Assembly: GCA_028278265.1 (NCBI GenBank)
Contig: JANQET010000118.1
Location: forward strand, 1 to 45,444
Length of the DNA: 45,444 nt
From: Myxococcota bacterium
GTDB lineage: Bacteria > Myxococcota_A > Polyangia > JAAYKL01
Direction: 5' to 3'
Below are positions 1 through 8,401 of the stretch, piece by piece. The first letter of the stretch is position 1. Every line of letters starts with the position of its first letter. Made by a program: the position numbers and the translations under genes. A model generated the notes under the pieces. The model was not told where the DNA came from and ran no database searches. It worked only from the letters and a program-made list of their open reading frames with translations.

Positions 1-155
1 TTAGGAAGATCACTGTGTAGACACAACAGCGCAGTCCGTTTCTCAACCATCCGATGAATTATATTGAAGAAATGTGTCTTTTGGGCATGGGAACTTCAGT
101 CTAAACGGCTCATTCGACCGATTACAAAAGAGAGTGAAGCAAAAAATTATCGAAA

Positions 156-2105
156 TTAAGCTCGTGCTTCCGGTTGAACCGTGTCGCTGCGGATGGGCAG
201 CTCGAGGGTGAAGGTGGTCCCGGCCATCTCCCCATCGCTCGACACGTTCAGGTCGCCCCCCATTTCGGCGATGTAGGTTTGGCAGGTGTGCAGGCCGAAT
301 CCGTGCCCGCCCTGTTTGGTGGTGAACCCGTAGGAGAACATCTTGGACAAGTTTTCAGCGGAAATGCCGCATCCTGTGTCGCTGACCTGAACAAACACGT
401 GGTCGTCGGTCGTGCCGGTGCGGAAGATCAGTTTTCGATGCTCCGGCGGCGTCTCGGCCATCGCCTCTTTGGCGTTTTTGATCAGATTGACCAGAATATG
501 GATCAACTTGGTCTTTTGCAGCTTGATCCTCGGTGTGGACGAGAAATCTTTGACCACGTTCAATCCGTGACTGGCGATGGAGCTCGCCTGCATCGTGATG
601 GCGTCTTCGATCAGTTGGGGAATGGACACCTCTTCAGCCGAGGTCGATCCACCGTACTTCTGCTGCGCGGCGACGATGACCTCGATTGCGGACACCATCT
701 CTCTGATTTTGTTGACCCGATCGCGGGATTGCGCAATCGCTCTATCCAGGAGCTCTTCGAATTGTAAATAGTAGGACAACAGTTTTTTGCCCTTTGGATC
801 GCGGAGAATGAACTCCTCGATGTGATCGAAGTGCTCCCTAAGAACGGCATTGGCCTTGTTCAGTCGGGTCAACCGCTTGCTGGACAGCTCCCTGTCGAGC
901 ATTTCCGACGAGATCTTCAGGGTGTTGAGCAGGTTCATCACATTGTGCAGCGTGCCCGTGGTGATCTCCGCCAATTCGCTCTGATGGGCCTGCTGAACGA
1001 TCTCCGCCTTGGCCTCTCTGAGTTCGTTCAGCCGTTTTTGGACTTCCCGCTCGAGTTGATCCCGGGAGTTCAGCAGCATTTCTTCGATGCGCTTGTGCTT
1101 GGTGATCTCGCTGAGCAGAACGATGTGACCGATCGTCATGCCGTGGTTGGTGGTCTCTGTGCGATTGATCGAAAAGTACCGCCGATGCCCATCGGTCTCG
1201 ATACAGATCTCTTGGGGCGACGCCTGGGCGATGGCGGTCCGGCGTTGGAGCAGTGCCTCGACAGTCCTGCCCTCGGCCTGCAGTGTGGAGATGCCGAGCA
1301 TCTCAGTGGCCGCCGGATTCATGCGTTTGATGCGCCCCTCGGTGTCGGTGAGGATGATGCCGTCGTGGACGTCGTCGAATACCTCCTCGGCGACCTTGGT
1401 CGGCGAGATGGTGAGGAATTGATGTCGCTTCATCGCGATATAGACACACAGAGCGAAGAAGACGACCGATGCGGTGCCGATGCGGGGAAAGTCGCTGTAG
1501 CCGAGCAAATCGGTGACCACCGCGTTCAGGCCCAGCGCCGCAGAGAGGGCACAGGCGCCGCCGATGGTCAGCGTCAGATAGGTCTGTTTTTCGTTCTTCA
1601 CTCGCGTTCTCATGGTGGCGATGATGAGCAGCGCAATGGCGTGGGCTCCGGGCAGACCGGGAACGCCGAGGATGAGTAACGAATAGAGGGGGCCGCAGAC
1701 GATTCCATAACCCCATTCGAAGGGGTGAACGCTTCGCACCCCGAGGTCGGTAAAGGCGTAGCAAACAAAGCCGGCCAGGCTGGTGCCCAGATAGAGCACG
1801 ACCGTCTTTCCTGGGGAGCGATTGAACAAATCGCAGACGAATAGATAGAAGAGGATGGCGATGGGTACCCAAAAGGCTGCGGAGAATCGAAAGATGAACG
1901 CTCGATGGGCGTCTTCGAGGGGGTAGTACATGGCGATGAACTCGGCCGCTGTCCAACCGAGAGTGCAGAAGATGGTGAACAGGAACAGCGTGCCCCCCCT
2001 GCTGCGGCGCCATTGGCCGAGCACCATCGAGAGGATGAAGGTGTAGGCCATCACAGAGGCGAGCAAGGCGAGGGCGTAGAGATTCATAATCGATCTATAC
2101 GGCAC
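156..2105 (-). CDS. membrane sensor histidine kinase with PAS domain
   Basis: Orthodox sensor kinase of 649 residues. Residues 8-226 hold about seven hydrophobic helices, like the 7TM N-terminal region of some histidine kinases. A PAS-like segment follows at about 240-340 (VHDGIILTDTEGRIKRMN), then a coiled coil at 335-375. The phospho-acceptor region has the GTLHNVMNLLNTL form, with His387 in the G-x-LHN-x-x-N type of H box often seen in deltaproteobacterial kinases. The ATPase domain has an N box (LVNLIKNAKEAM) and G boxes (DTGCGIS, GHGFGLH). No receiver domain or adjacent regulator gene is seen, so its partner is unknown. The GTG at 2105 lacks a clear ribosome binding site and an in-frame ATG at 2087 is equally possible. 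It lies 22 bases (from a GTG start) downstream of the Asp-rich lipoprotein on the same strand, probably in one operon. What it senses cannot be told. Confidence 0.9.
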   Translation of the reverse strand: MPYRSIMNLYALALLASVMAYTFILSMVLGQWRRSRGGTLFLFTIFCTLGWTAAEFIAMYYPLEDAHRAFIFRFSAAFWVPIAILFYLFVCDLFNRSPGKTVVLYLGTSLAGFVCYAFTDLGVRSVHPFEWGYGIVCGPLYSLLILGVPGLPGAHAIALLIIATMRTRVKNEKQTYLTLTIGGACALSAALGLNAVVTDLLGYSDFPRIGTASVVFFALCVYIAMKRHQFLTISPTKVAEEVFDDVHDGIILTDTEGRIKRMNPAATEMLGISTLQAEGRTVEALLQRRTAIAQASPQEICIETDGHRRYFSINRTETTNHGMTIGHIVLLSEITKHKRIEEMLLNSRDQLEREVQKRLNELREAKAEIVQQAHQSELAEITTGTLHNVMNLLNTLKISSEMLDRELSSKRLTRLNKANAVLREHFDHIEEFILRDPKGKKLLSYYLQFEELLDRAIAQSRDRVNKIREMVSAIEVIVAAQQKYGGSTSAEEVSIPQLIEDAITMQASSIASHGLNVVKDFSSTPRIKLQKTKLIHILVNLIKNAKEAMAETPPEHRKLIFRTGTTDDHVFVQVSDTGCGISAENLSKMFSYGFTTKQGGHGFGLHTCQTYIAEMGGDLNVSSDGEMAGTTFTLELPIRSDTVQPEARA

Positions 2106-2127
2106 AATTCGATAATTTTAAAAGAAC

Positions 2128-3003
2128 CTAGTTGGAAATTGGAGGGGATGAGTCGGTTTGAAGCGTGAGGAGAATCGAGCCGGCATCGGCAGGTCCGCTG
2201 CCGATATGGATCGGGATCTCCGAGTCTCCCACATAATCCACTTCCGGTTCCGGCCATTGGTCACCCCCGCCGGCGACAAAGAGAATCACCACCACATAGT
2301 ACTCGCCGGGCTTGAGCAGCTCGGACGGCGGATCGTTGCCAGAACGTTTCATCGCCGTCGTGGTGAGCGGATACGGGGTGGTCACCTCAATCTCCGGATG
2401 GTCGATCATCGGCCAGCCGATTCCCTTGATTGTCCCCTGAGCAATCGGCAGCTCGGTGGTGAAGAGGACTTTCAGTTGTCTCGGTTCGGCGTCAAATGAT
2501 TCGTCTACCGAAATGAGCGCGGAAACGAGGTGACTGTCATCTGTATCCCCATCGCTGTCCCCGTCCGTGTCACTATCGGTATCGATGTCCGTGTCGGTAT
2601 CGGCATCCGCATCCATATCCGTATCCGTATCCATATCCCCATCGGTGTCGGCATCGGTATCGGTATCGCTGTCCCCGTCCGTATCAGTGTCCATATCAGT
2701 ATCGCTGTCCCCGTCGGCGTCTGTGTCCGCGTCCCCATCCGCGTCACTGTCTGCGTCCCCATCCCCATCCGCATCACTGTCCGCGTCGCTATCCCCATCG
2801 GCATCTGCATCGACGTCTGTGTCGGCATCGGTATCGCTGTCCGCGTCCGTATCGGCATCCCCGTCTCCGCCGGAGTCCGGCGTGGAGCTGTCGTCATCAC
2901 CCTCAAACGGATCGGGGGTGTTGCCGGAACAGCTGAGCCCCAAGGCACCGATTAAGCATACGAAAAGAATGAATGGTTGAGTCGGAGAGTTTGATAGTCC
3001 CAT
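2128..3003 (-). CDS. lipoprotein with long Asp/Ser/Thr-rich linker, unknown C-terminal domain
   Basis: Secreted lipoprotein of 291 residues. AGAGGAG eight bases before the ATG at 3003 decides the start; the longer frame from 3027 would have this site inside the coding region. Residues 1-24 are a signal peptide ending in a GLSC lipobox (Cys25). An extremely acidic tract of D-S, D-A, D-T and D-G dipeptides fills roughly residues 40-160. The C-terminal 130 residues (from [13 protein letters not shown]) look beta-rich and I do not recognise them. The tract is probably an extended, possibly calcium-binding spacer holding the domain away from the membrane. It is likely co-transcribed with the histidine kinase downstream, which suggests a surface role tied to signalling, but this is inference. 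Confidence 0.82.
   Translation of the reverse strand: MGLSNSPTQPFILFVCLIGALGLSCSGNTPDPFEGDDDSSTPDSGGDGDADTDADSDTDADTDVDADADGDSDADSDADGDGDADSDADGDADTDADGDSDTDMDTDTDGDSDTDTDADTDGDMDTDTDMDADADTDTDIDTDSDTDGDSDGDTDDSHLVSALISVDESFDAEPRQLKVLFTTELPIAQGTIKGIGWPMIDHPEIEVTTPYPLTTTAMKRSGNDPPSELLKPGEYYVVVILFVAGGGDQWPEPEVDYVGDSEIPIHIGSGPADAGSILLTLQTDSSPPISN
2531..2868. repeat. degenerate 6-bp-phased tandem repeat encoding the Asp-rich linker
   Basis: About 340 bases of short imperfect repeats (on +, units such as GTATCC, GTGTCC, GCATCC) encode the Asp-x dipeptides of the lipoprotein on the minus strand. The repetitiveness opens long artefactual frames on both strands. Such tracts can change length by slippage or recombination. 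Confidence 0.8.
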
Positions 3004-3384
3004 TTTAATTACTCCTCTTTTTCCCATTTTAGCTTAGGTTACGGAGAAGTGGTTGAATTATTTTTGTAATTTTATCATAATGGTATAATCGAAGACCCGT
3101 TGTCCGATGATAGTGCTGCTTGAGCGAAGCGGTCGGCCGGCACCTTCGAGAAGCTTCAAACGGTTGCTGTCACTCGTTGACGGCGGCCAGGGGAGGGAAA
3201 AAGCACATACAGTTCGCCCCGAAAACTGACGATCCTGCATCATTTGGTGTATGCTTAACGTTCAAGCACGATTGATTTTTGTCATTTTTAAAACACACTA
3301 TTATGAGTGGCAAAAGTGGGCAGATGTGGTGACAAAAGGCACTTTTATTGAAGGCTGTATGTGTCGTACTTGTAGGGTCATGTA
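3004..3384. other. intergenic region between divergent lipoprotein and kinase genes
   Basis: About 380 bases between two divergent genes, A+T-rich near both ends. It must carry promoters for both directions, but I see no hexamer pair close enough to consensus to call. A 61-codon minus-strand frame at 3058-3243 has no ribosome binding site or coding character and is not called. Confidence 0.4.
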
Positions 3385-5091
3385 GTGAACGCTAAACGAA
3401 AAACAAAGGGCTCCATTCCCCCTCCTCCCCTCGGTCGAAAAAAGGTCGGTCGCTACAATATCATCTATCCCATTGCTCAAGGGGGCATGGCCAGTGTCTA
3501 CGCCGGGCTGCTCCCGGGCATGGCCGGGTTCGAAAAGCTGGTGGCGATCAAGATCATTCACCCCCATTTGGCCAGCGACTCCAAATTCGTCGATATGTTT
3601 CTCGACGAGGCGCGCCTGGCGGCCCAGATCCACCACCCCAATGTGGGGGAAATCTACGAGGTCGGGGAGGACGACAACCTGCTGTTCATGGTCGGTGAGC
3701 TGATCAATGGGCAGAGTCTGAGCAAGTTTTTCCGCCGGGCCAAGGCATTGGGCACCGGGATATCCCAGCCGGTGGCCGCGGACATCGTGGCCAAGGTGTG
3801 TCTGGGGTTGCACGCCGCTCACGAGCTCAAGGGTCAGGACGGCAAGAATTTGAACCTGGTCCACCGGGATGTCACCCCGCGAAACATCCTCAACTCCTAT
3901 GACGGGTTTATCAAACTGATCGACTTCGGCGTGGCCTGGGCCCAGACCCGCTCCAGCCACACTGCCGAGGGGATCGTGAAGGGCAAAATCGGCTTCATGT
4001 CCCCTGAACAGCTGCACGGCAAGCGGCTCGATCGGCGCAGTGACATCTTTGCCTTGGGGGTGGTGCTCTACCTCGCGGTTACCGGAATTCTGCCCTTTTC
4101 CGGCCGCTCCGACCTGGTGCGCATCAACAAGATGCTCCAAGGAGACTTTCCCAAGCCTCGGCAGGTGAACGCCAACGTCAGTCCGCGGCTCGAGCAGATC
4201 ATTCTTACCGCGATGTCCACCAATCGTGAGGGTCGGTTTAATACGGCCGCTGAGATGGGGCAGGCACTCGACGACTATACCCGTCGCAGCGACGAGGAGG
4301 TGGGCAGCGCGGCGATCTCGAGAATCATGCACCGCTTGTTCATCGAGGAGTTCAACGCCCACCAGGAGAAATTGCGGCACTGGCGCAAGCAGAGCGACCA
4401 GGGCCAGTCGGCGTTCCCTTCTCTTTCGATGGAGTCGGACTCCAGCGCCTCCCAACCGGGTTTGAGCCAGTCGACCCGGGGCACGTCGGTCGCCATGATG
4501 AAGCGGTTTCTGTTTCGCTCCAAGTGGCGCGTAGTGATTGGCGCGATGCTCACCTTGGCCTTGGTGACGTCCACGGTGGTTATTTTTGCTTTTGGTGAGC
4601 CGGAGACAGTGGCGATAACCGAAGAACTGACCGGATCCGAGGACGATGTTGTCGTGGTCGATGCAGCCCCCTCGGCAGTTGAGACCGTTGCCGTCGAAGC
4701 GGCGGACGAATCGGAGGAGGAGCGCGCCGCCGAGGAGCTACCAACCGACACCCCATCAGCAGTTGAAGATGAACAACCGGTGCGCGAAGAATCTCAGTCA
4801 TACCTGGTGACCTTTGATCTCGTCCCGGCCTCCACGTCGGTGATCTTTGATTCCCACTTCCTCGGACCCGGAGTGCGTGAATTTCGCGTGCCGGACGATG
4901 AACGCCCCCACACCGTCACTCTCTCTGCCCAAGGCTATGAATCCCAGACCAAGACCATCACGGTCACCGGGGATACGGTGCTGACGGTCGAGCTCGATCG
5001 GGTGAAAGCCAAGGCGTTAAAGCCCCGTCCGCGCAAAAAGAAGCGCAAGCGCAAGAGCAACCTGTCGCTTAAGAGCAGCCCGTACGATTGA
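3385..5091 (+). CDS. transmembrane Ser/Thr protein kinase with C-terminal PEGA domain
   Basis: Hanks-type kinase of 568 residues. The kinase domain (about 22-300) has a glycine-rich loop (IAQGGMASVYAG), VAIK with Lys56, Glu75, the catalytic loop HRDVTPRN (Asp162), DFG (Asp180), MSPEQ and RSDIFALGVVLY. One membrane segment lies at about 382-404. An acidic stretch follows, then a PEGA-type domain at about 472-545 and a very basic tail. The expected topology is a cytoplasmic kinase with the PEGA domain outside the inner membrane, a common arrangement in Myxococcota. The start is a GTG at 3385 with only weak upstream purines. The gene converges on the TPR/PEGA-like gene with 11 bases between stops; such pairs are frequent in this group and suggest a shared signalling or envelope role. 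Substrates are unknown. Confidence 0.93.
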   Translation: MNAKRKTKGSIPPPPLGRKKVGRYNIIYPIAQGGMASVYAGLLPGMAGFEKLVAIKIIHPHLASDSKFVDMFLDEARLAAQIHHPNVGEIYEVGEDDNLLFMVGELINGQSLSKFFRRAKALGTGISQPVAADIVAKVCLGLHAAHELKGQDGKNLNLVHRDVTPRNILNSYDGFIKLIDFGVAWAQTRSSHTAEGIVKGKIGFMSPEQLHGKRLDRRSDIFALGVVLYLAVTGILPFSGRSDLVRINKMLQGDFPKPRQVNANVSPRLEQIILTAMSTNREGRFNTAAEMGQALDDYTRRSDEEVGSAAISRIMHRLFIEEFNAHQEKLRHWRKQSDQGQSAFPSLSMESDSSASQPGLSQSTRGTSVAMMKRFLFRSKWRVVIGAMLTLALVTSTVVIFAFGEPETVAITEELTGSEDDVVVVDAAPSAVETVAVEAADESEEERAAEELPTDTPSAVEDEQPVREESQSYLVTFDLVPASTSVIFDSHFLGPGVREFRVPDDERPHTVTLSAQGYESQTKTITVTGDTVLTVELDRVKAKALKPRPRKKKRKRKSNLSLKSSPYD

Positions 5092-5102
5092 TCGGTGAAT
5101 CC

Positions 5103-6053
5103 TTAGAAACGACCGCCCACCATCACGCCCGCTCCCGGACCGATCATAATCGCGACATCTTCTTTATCTTTTGATCTCTTTTTGAAAAATAGGTCATAGA
5201 CGAGAAACCCGGTCGCTGTGAGGGCCGAGGCGATGGTGACCCCGGCCATGATATTGGTGATCAAGCGATCGCGCTTGCCCAGATCGGCCAGCGACTGGTC
5301 GGTTTGTCCGGAGGCCTCGAACTCCTGATTGTGATTGAGGGTGCGGATACCGAACACCAGGGTAACCACACCGCTTGCCCCGGTCATACCGGTGGCCACC
5401 CAGAACGGAATTCCCAATTTGGGCCCCGGCTCGTCCGTCTCCGTGTGAAGAGCCGGTTCAGGTTCTATCGGAATGGGCGCGGGCTCCTCTATCTCGTCCT
5501 CCCGTGCTTCGAAAATCAGCCGGACCCTGGAGGATTCGCCGGCAGTGACCGACACCTCGATCGCTGTTTTGGGCATATCCTCTGCCGTCGCTTCCACGCG
5601 ATAGGAGCCCGGGGGAACGAGGACACTGGGCGAGCTACCCGCGTACGGCATGCCGTTGACCTGAATCTGGCAGGGTTCCACCGAGCAGGTGATCAGCAAC
5701 TCGCCGATCTTCCCCTCGAGCTCGGCCAACCGATTTCGCATCTTGCGGTTGGCCGCGTTTCGCTCGGCGTCGAGGAGGTACTTGCGATAGGTCGCCACCG
5801 CTTTGACCAACTGGCCCGCTTTGTCATACGACAGCGCGATGTTGGCCAGCACGGTGGGGTGGGGCGAAATCTCATAGGCCAGCTCGAACGCTTTGGCCGC
5901 GTTGGCAAAGTCCCCATTGCTGAAGAGTAGCTCGCCCCGTTGAAAATACTGGGCGGCTTTGGTTTTCTGTTGTTCATTGGGTTCATCGTCCGCTGCGAGG
6001 ACGCGGGCTGGCCCAAGGCAACACAGAGCGAGGATGAAGATCGCGATTCTCAC
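5103..6053 (-). CDS. secreted TPR protein with PEGA-like segment and C-terminal membrane helices
   Basis: Protein of 316 residues. AAGGAG upstream of a GTG at 6053 fixes the start. A signal peptide (1-20, ending VLAA) is followed by two or three TPR-like units (AAQYFQRGELLFSNGDFANAA, then PTVLANIALSYDKAG and VKAVATYRKYL). A coiled segment leads to a PEGA-like beta domain at about 115-180 with two cysteines (ITCSVEPCQ). After a Pro/Glu-rich linker come two hydrophobic helices (about 215-235 and 264-288). This layout recurs in Myxococcota next to Ser/Thr kinases, as here. Its function is unknown; a scaffold or sensor for envelope signalling is plausible. Confidence 0.88.
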   Translation of the reverse strand: MRIAIFILALCCLGPARVLAADDEPNEQQKTKAAQYFQRGELLFSNGDFANAAKAFELAYEISPHPTVLANIALSYDKAGQLVKAVATYRKYLLDAERNAANRKMRNRLAELEGKIGELLITCSVEPCQIQVNGMPYAGSSPSVLVPPGSYRVEATAEDMPKTAIEVSVTAGESSRVRLIFEAREDEIEEPAPIPIEPEPALHTETDEPGPKLGIPFWVATGMTGASGVVTLVFGIRTLNHNQEFEASGQTDQSLADLGKRDRLITNIMAGVTIASALTATGFLVYDLFFKKRSKDKEDVAIMIGPGAGVMVGGRF

Positions 6054-6144
6054 GGGGGGTCGCTCCTTTTTCGGTTACAAGCGTTTTTGCCTCTTATGAC
6101 TATTATTTACCGTATTTTGGGTACAAGGAAAGTTTTTTGTCCCC

Positions 6145-7341
6145 GTGGCTTGGCCGAGACCCCTTCCTCGAACAGGGTGTCGACCGTCTGACCGGGGTAT
6201 CCCGCTGATTCGGAGAGTGGGCGGACCGGCCGCTAAAAATCGATATTCGAATGCTTCGAATGGTGGCATACTCGAACCCGTCTTGTTCACTTTTGTCGAA
6301 CCAACCCGGCCCCGCGGGGGTGCTGTTGTCGTGGCCGTTGGACTGGCGCTGTTGTTGCCGGTCGATAAACACCCGGCGCGAGCGGATCGACCCGTTCGCA
6401 TCTCCAACGGCGAGATCGCCGAAGAATGCGGTTTTGCCCCTGCCGTCGCGCAAATGACGGAATGTACCGGAACCCTGGTGCACCCTCGGGTGGTCGTCTA
6501 CGCGCGGCATTGTGGCGCGGATCAGACCGTCGAGTTCACCCATCAGGCGGGCCTGGGGAGAAAAGCCTCCATCGACTACTGCCGGGTTCACCCGGATGAT
6601 TCCACGTTGGAGACCGATTGGGCCTACTGTGTGCTGAACGAGCCGATTGACGACATTCCGATCATTCCCGCTGGATTTGGCTGTGAAATCGAAGCCCATG
6701 TCCAACTGGAGCAGAAGGTGACCCTCTGCGGGTTCGGCGCCATCGACGAACAGGACACCCAGGATGGGCGCAAGCGGTTCGGCGAGAGTGTGATCGTGGC
6801 GATCTACGGTGCGCGGAGTATCGATACCGGGCCGTACAACGGAGTGAGCGCCTGTCCCGGAGATTCGGGGGGACCGTTGCTCGTGCAGTTGCCCGATGGG
6901 AGCTGGCGCACCTTCGGCATCGCCTCTCATGGCAATGGGGTCTGTGGGGAAGGGGGCGCCAACGGCTACGCCAAAATGGCCGGTGCGGTGACGTGGATCG
7001 AAGAGGACTCCGGGATTGATATCACCCCCTGTTTCGACAGGGAGGGCCATTGGCTGCCCACCGCTTCGTGCGGTGGATTTTGGGCCGGCGATGCCACGCC
7101 GAGCGGTGACTGGGAAAACGGGTGTGCCGGTGTTGCGGTCTCCGGCTATAGTGATACGTGTGGTGCGCCGTGGAGCGAGCCGGACACCGATACCGGCGCA
7201 GATGGAGATGCGGACGGGGATGGCGATACCGACAGTGAATCGAACGGCGATACGAATGAACCCGAACCGGCGGCCAACTGCGAGTGCCGAACCAGCGAAC
7301 AGGGCCGCAGCAGTTGGCATTGGCTGAGGTCGCTGTTGTAG
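6145..7341 (+). CDS. secreted trypsin-like (S1) serine protease with acidic tail
   Basis: Chymotrypsin-fold protease with a complete triad, numbered from the GTG at 6145: His122 (YARHCG), Asp158 (ETDWAY) and Ser241 (CPGDSGGPL). A hydrophobic segment at about 59-72 followed by ARA is probably the signal peptide, so the real start may lie further in (for example a TTG near 6282); no ribosome binding site settles it. After the protease domain come a Cys-containing module and a short D-T-D-G-D linker (about 345-375). The end reads NCECRTSEQ followed by a short hydrophobic stretch. The CxCR motif recalls a MYXO-CTERM sorting tail, but the hydrophobic segment is too short and lacks the terminal Arg cluster. 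The stop is 16 bases before the YheT-like gene. Confidence 0.88.
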   Translation: MAWPRPLPRTGCRPSDRGIPLIRRVGGPAAKNRYSNASNGGILEPVLFTFVEPTRPRGGAVVVAVGLALLLPVDKHPARADRPVRISNGEIAEECGFAPAVAQMTECTGTLVHPRVVVYARHCGADQTVEFTHQAGLGRKASIDYCRVHPDDSTLETDWAYCVLNEPIDDIPIIPAGFGCEIEAHVQLEQKVTLCGFGAIDEQDTQDGRKRFGESVIVAIYGARSIDTGPYNGVSACPGDSGGPLLVQLPDGSWRTFGIASHGNGVCGEGGANGYAKMAGAVTWIEEDSGIDITPCFDREGHWLPTASCGGFWAGDATPSGDWENGCAGVAVSGYSDTCGAPWSEPDTDTGADGDADGDGDTDSESNGDTNEPEPAANCECRTSEQGRSSWHWLRSLL

Positions 7342-7357
7342 CGAATTCGCCTCGTCG

Positions 7358-8401
7358 ATGGAGTGGAACCAGGAGCCAGCCATTTTAGCCCAACCGCACG
7401 AGCTAGAGCCGTTTCGCCCTCCCCGTTGGGCCCAGGGGAAGCATCGGCAGACCGTGCTGGCCCATCTGTTCAACCGGGCTCGTGAGCTGACAGATACCCG
7501 ATTTCACCAGATTGCCCTTGATGACAGTGATCGGTTGATGCTCCAGGAGAATCGGCCGACCGCTGGGGCCCCTTCAACCGGCACGGTGCTGTTGCTCCAC
7601 GGGTTGGGCGGCGACGCGACCAGCGTCTACATGCTCAGTGCCGCCCGCCGGTTCGTCGAGATCGGCTGGCCTGTATTTCGGCTGAACCTGCGCGGCGCCG
7701 GATCGGGGGCTGGGTTGGCGCAACGGATGTATCACAGTGGTTTGTCCAGCGATATCGATGCGACGCTGCGCTGGATCGGCGCCAATGAACCTGCACGGCG
7801 GGTCGTTGCGGTCGGTTTTTCGATGAGCGGAAATACCCTGCTCAAGTACCTGGGGGAGAGGGGACAGGCCGCCGCCGACTGTCTGGGCGGTGCCATTGCG
7901 GTCAACCCGCCGATCGATCTCGCCCGAACGGTTCAACAGCTCGAGTCGGGGAGCAACACGCTTTATCACCACCGATTCACCCACTTGCTCAAGCAGCAGG
8001 TACGGGTGAATCGGCGAGCCACCGGGCGGCCCGACGGATCCCGATTGCGCTGTCGCACCATTCGAGAATTCGATACCCGGTTCACGGCGCCCTCATGGGG
8101 GTTTGCCGACGCGAACGAGTACTACCGGCGAGCCAGTGCGCTCCCCCGGCTGACCTCGATCGCTCGTCCCACCGCAGTGCTCATGTGCGATGACGATCCG
8201 TTTGTGCCGGTCGAACCGATCGAGTCGGCCAGCTGGCCCGATGAGGTGCGTCTTTTGATAACTCGCGGAGGAGGCCACATGGGGTTTCTCAGTCAGCAGA
8301 CCACACCGCTCGGGGATCGACGCTGGCTCGACTACGCTCTGATCACATTGGCGCAAGCGGTTCTTTTCCCCTCCCCACCGAACAGCAGCGTCGGCAAATG
8401 A
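7358..8401 (+). CDS. alpha/beta hydrolase, YheT family
   Basis: Hydrolase of 347 residues of the YheT/UPF0017 type (family substrates are poorly defined; probably esters). Features in order: the N-terminal family motif FRPPRWAQGKHRQT, the oxyanion region LLLHGLGGDATS (about 78-89), the nucleophile elbow GFSMSGN with Ser155, the acid in MCDDDPFVP (about 278-280) and the catalytic His307 in GGHMGF. In most relatives the elbow is GxSxGGN; here Ser replaces the first Gly. It overlaps the next gene by four bases (ATGA), so translation of the two is probably coupled. It appears cytoplasmic, since no signal peptide is seen. Confidence 0.92.
   Translation: MEWNQEPAILAQPHELEPFRPPRWAQGKHRQTVLAHLFNRARELTDTRFHQIALDDSDRLMLQENRPTAGAPSTGTVLLLHGLGGDATSVYMLSAARRFVEIGWPVFRLNLRGAGSGAGLAQRMYHSGLSSDIDATLRWIGANEPARRVVAVGFSMSGNTLLKYLGERGQAAADCLGGAIAVNPPIDLARTVQQLESGSNTLYHHRFTHLLKQQVRVNRRATGRPDGSRLRCRTIREFDTRFTAPSWGFADANEYYRRASALPRLTSIARPTAVLMCDDDPFVPVEPIESASWPDEVRLLITRGGGHMGFLSQQTTPLGDRRWLDYALITLAQAVLFPSPPNSSVGK

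Noticed and set aside
1303..2013. 236-codon minus-strand frame
   Set aside because: It overlaps the histidine kinase in another frame, has Arg/Pro/His-rich shadow composition and no domain.
2505..2980. Long open frames on both strands across the Asp-rich tract
   Set aside because: They arise from the 6-base repetition; only the minus-strand frame has a signal peptide, lipobox and ribosome binding site.
3301..4455. 384-codon minus-strand frame
   Set aside because: Antisense to the Ser/Thr kinase, whose motifs are complete; no family resemblance.
6103..7473. 456-codon minus-strand frame
   Set aside because: Antisense to the trypsin-like protease with an intact catalytic triad.
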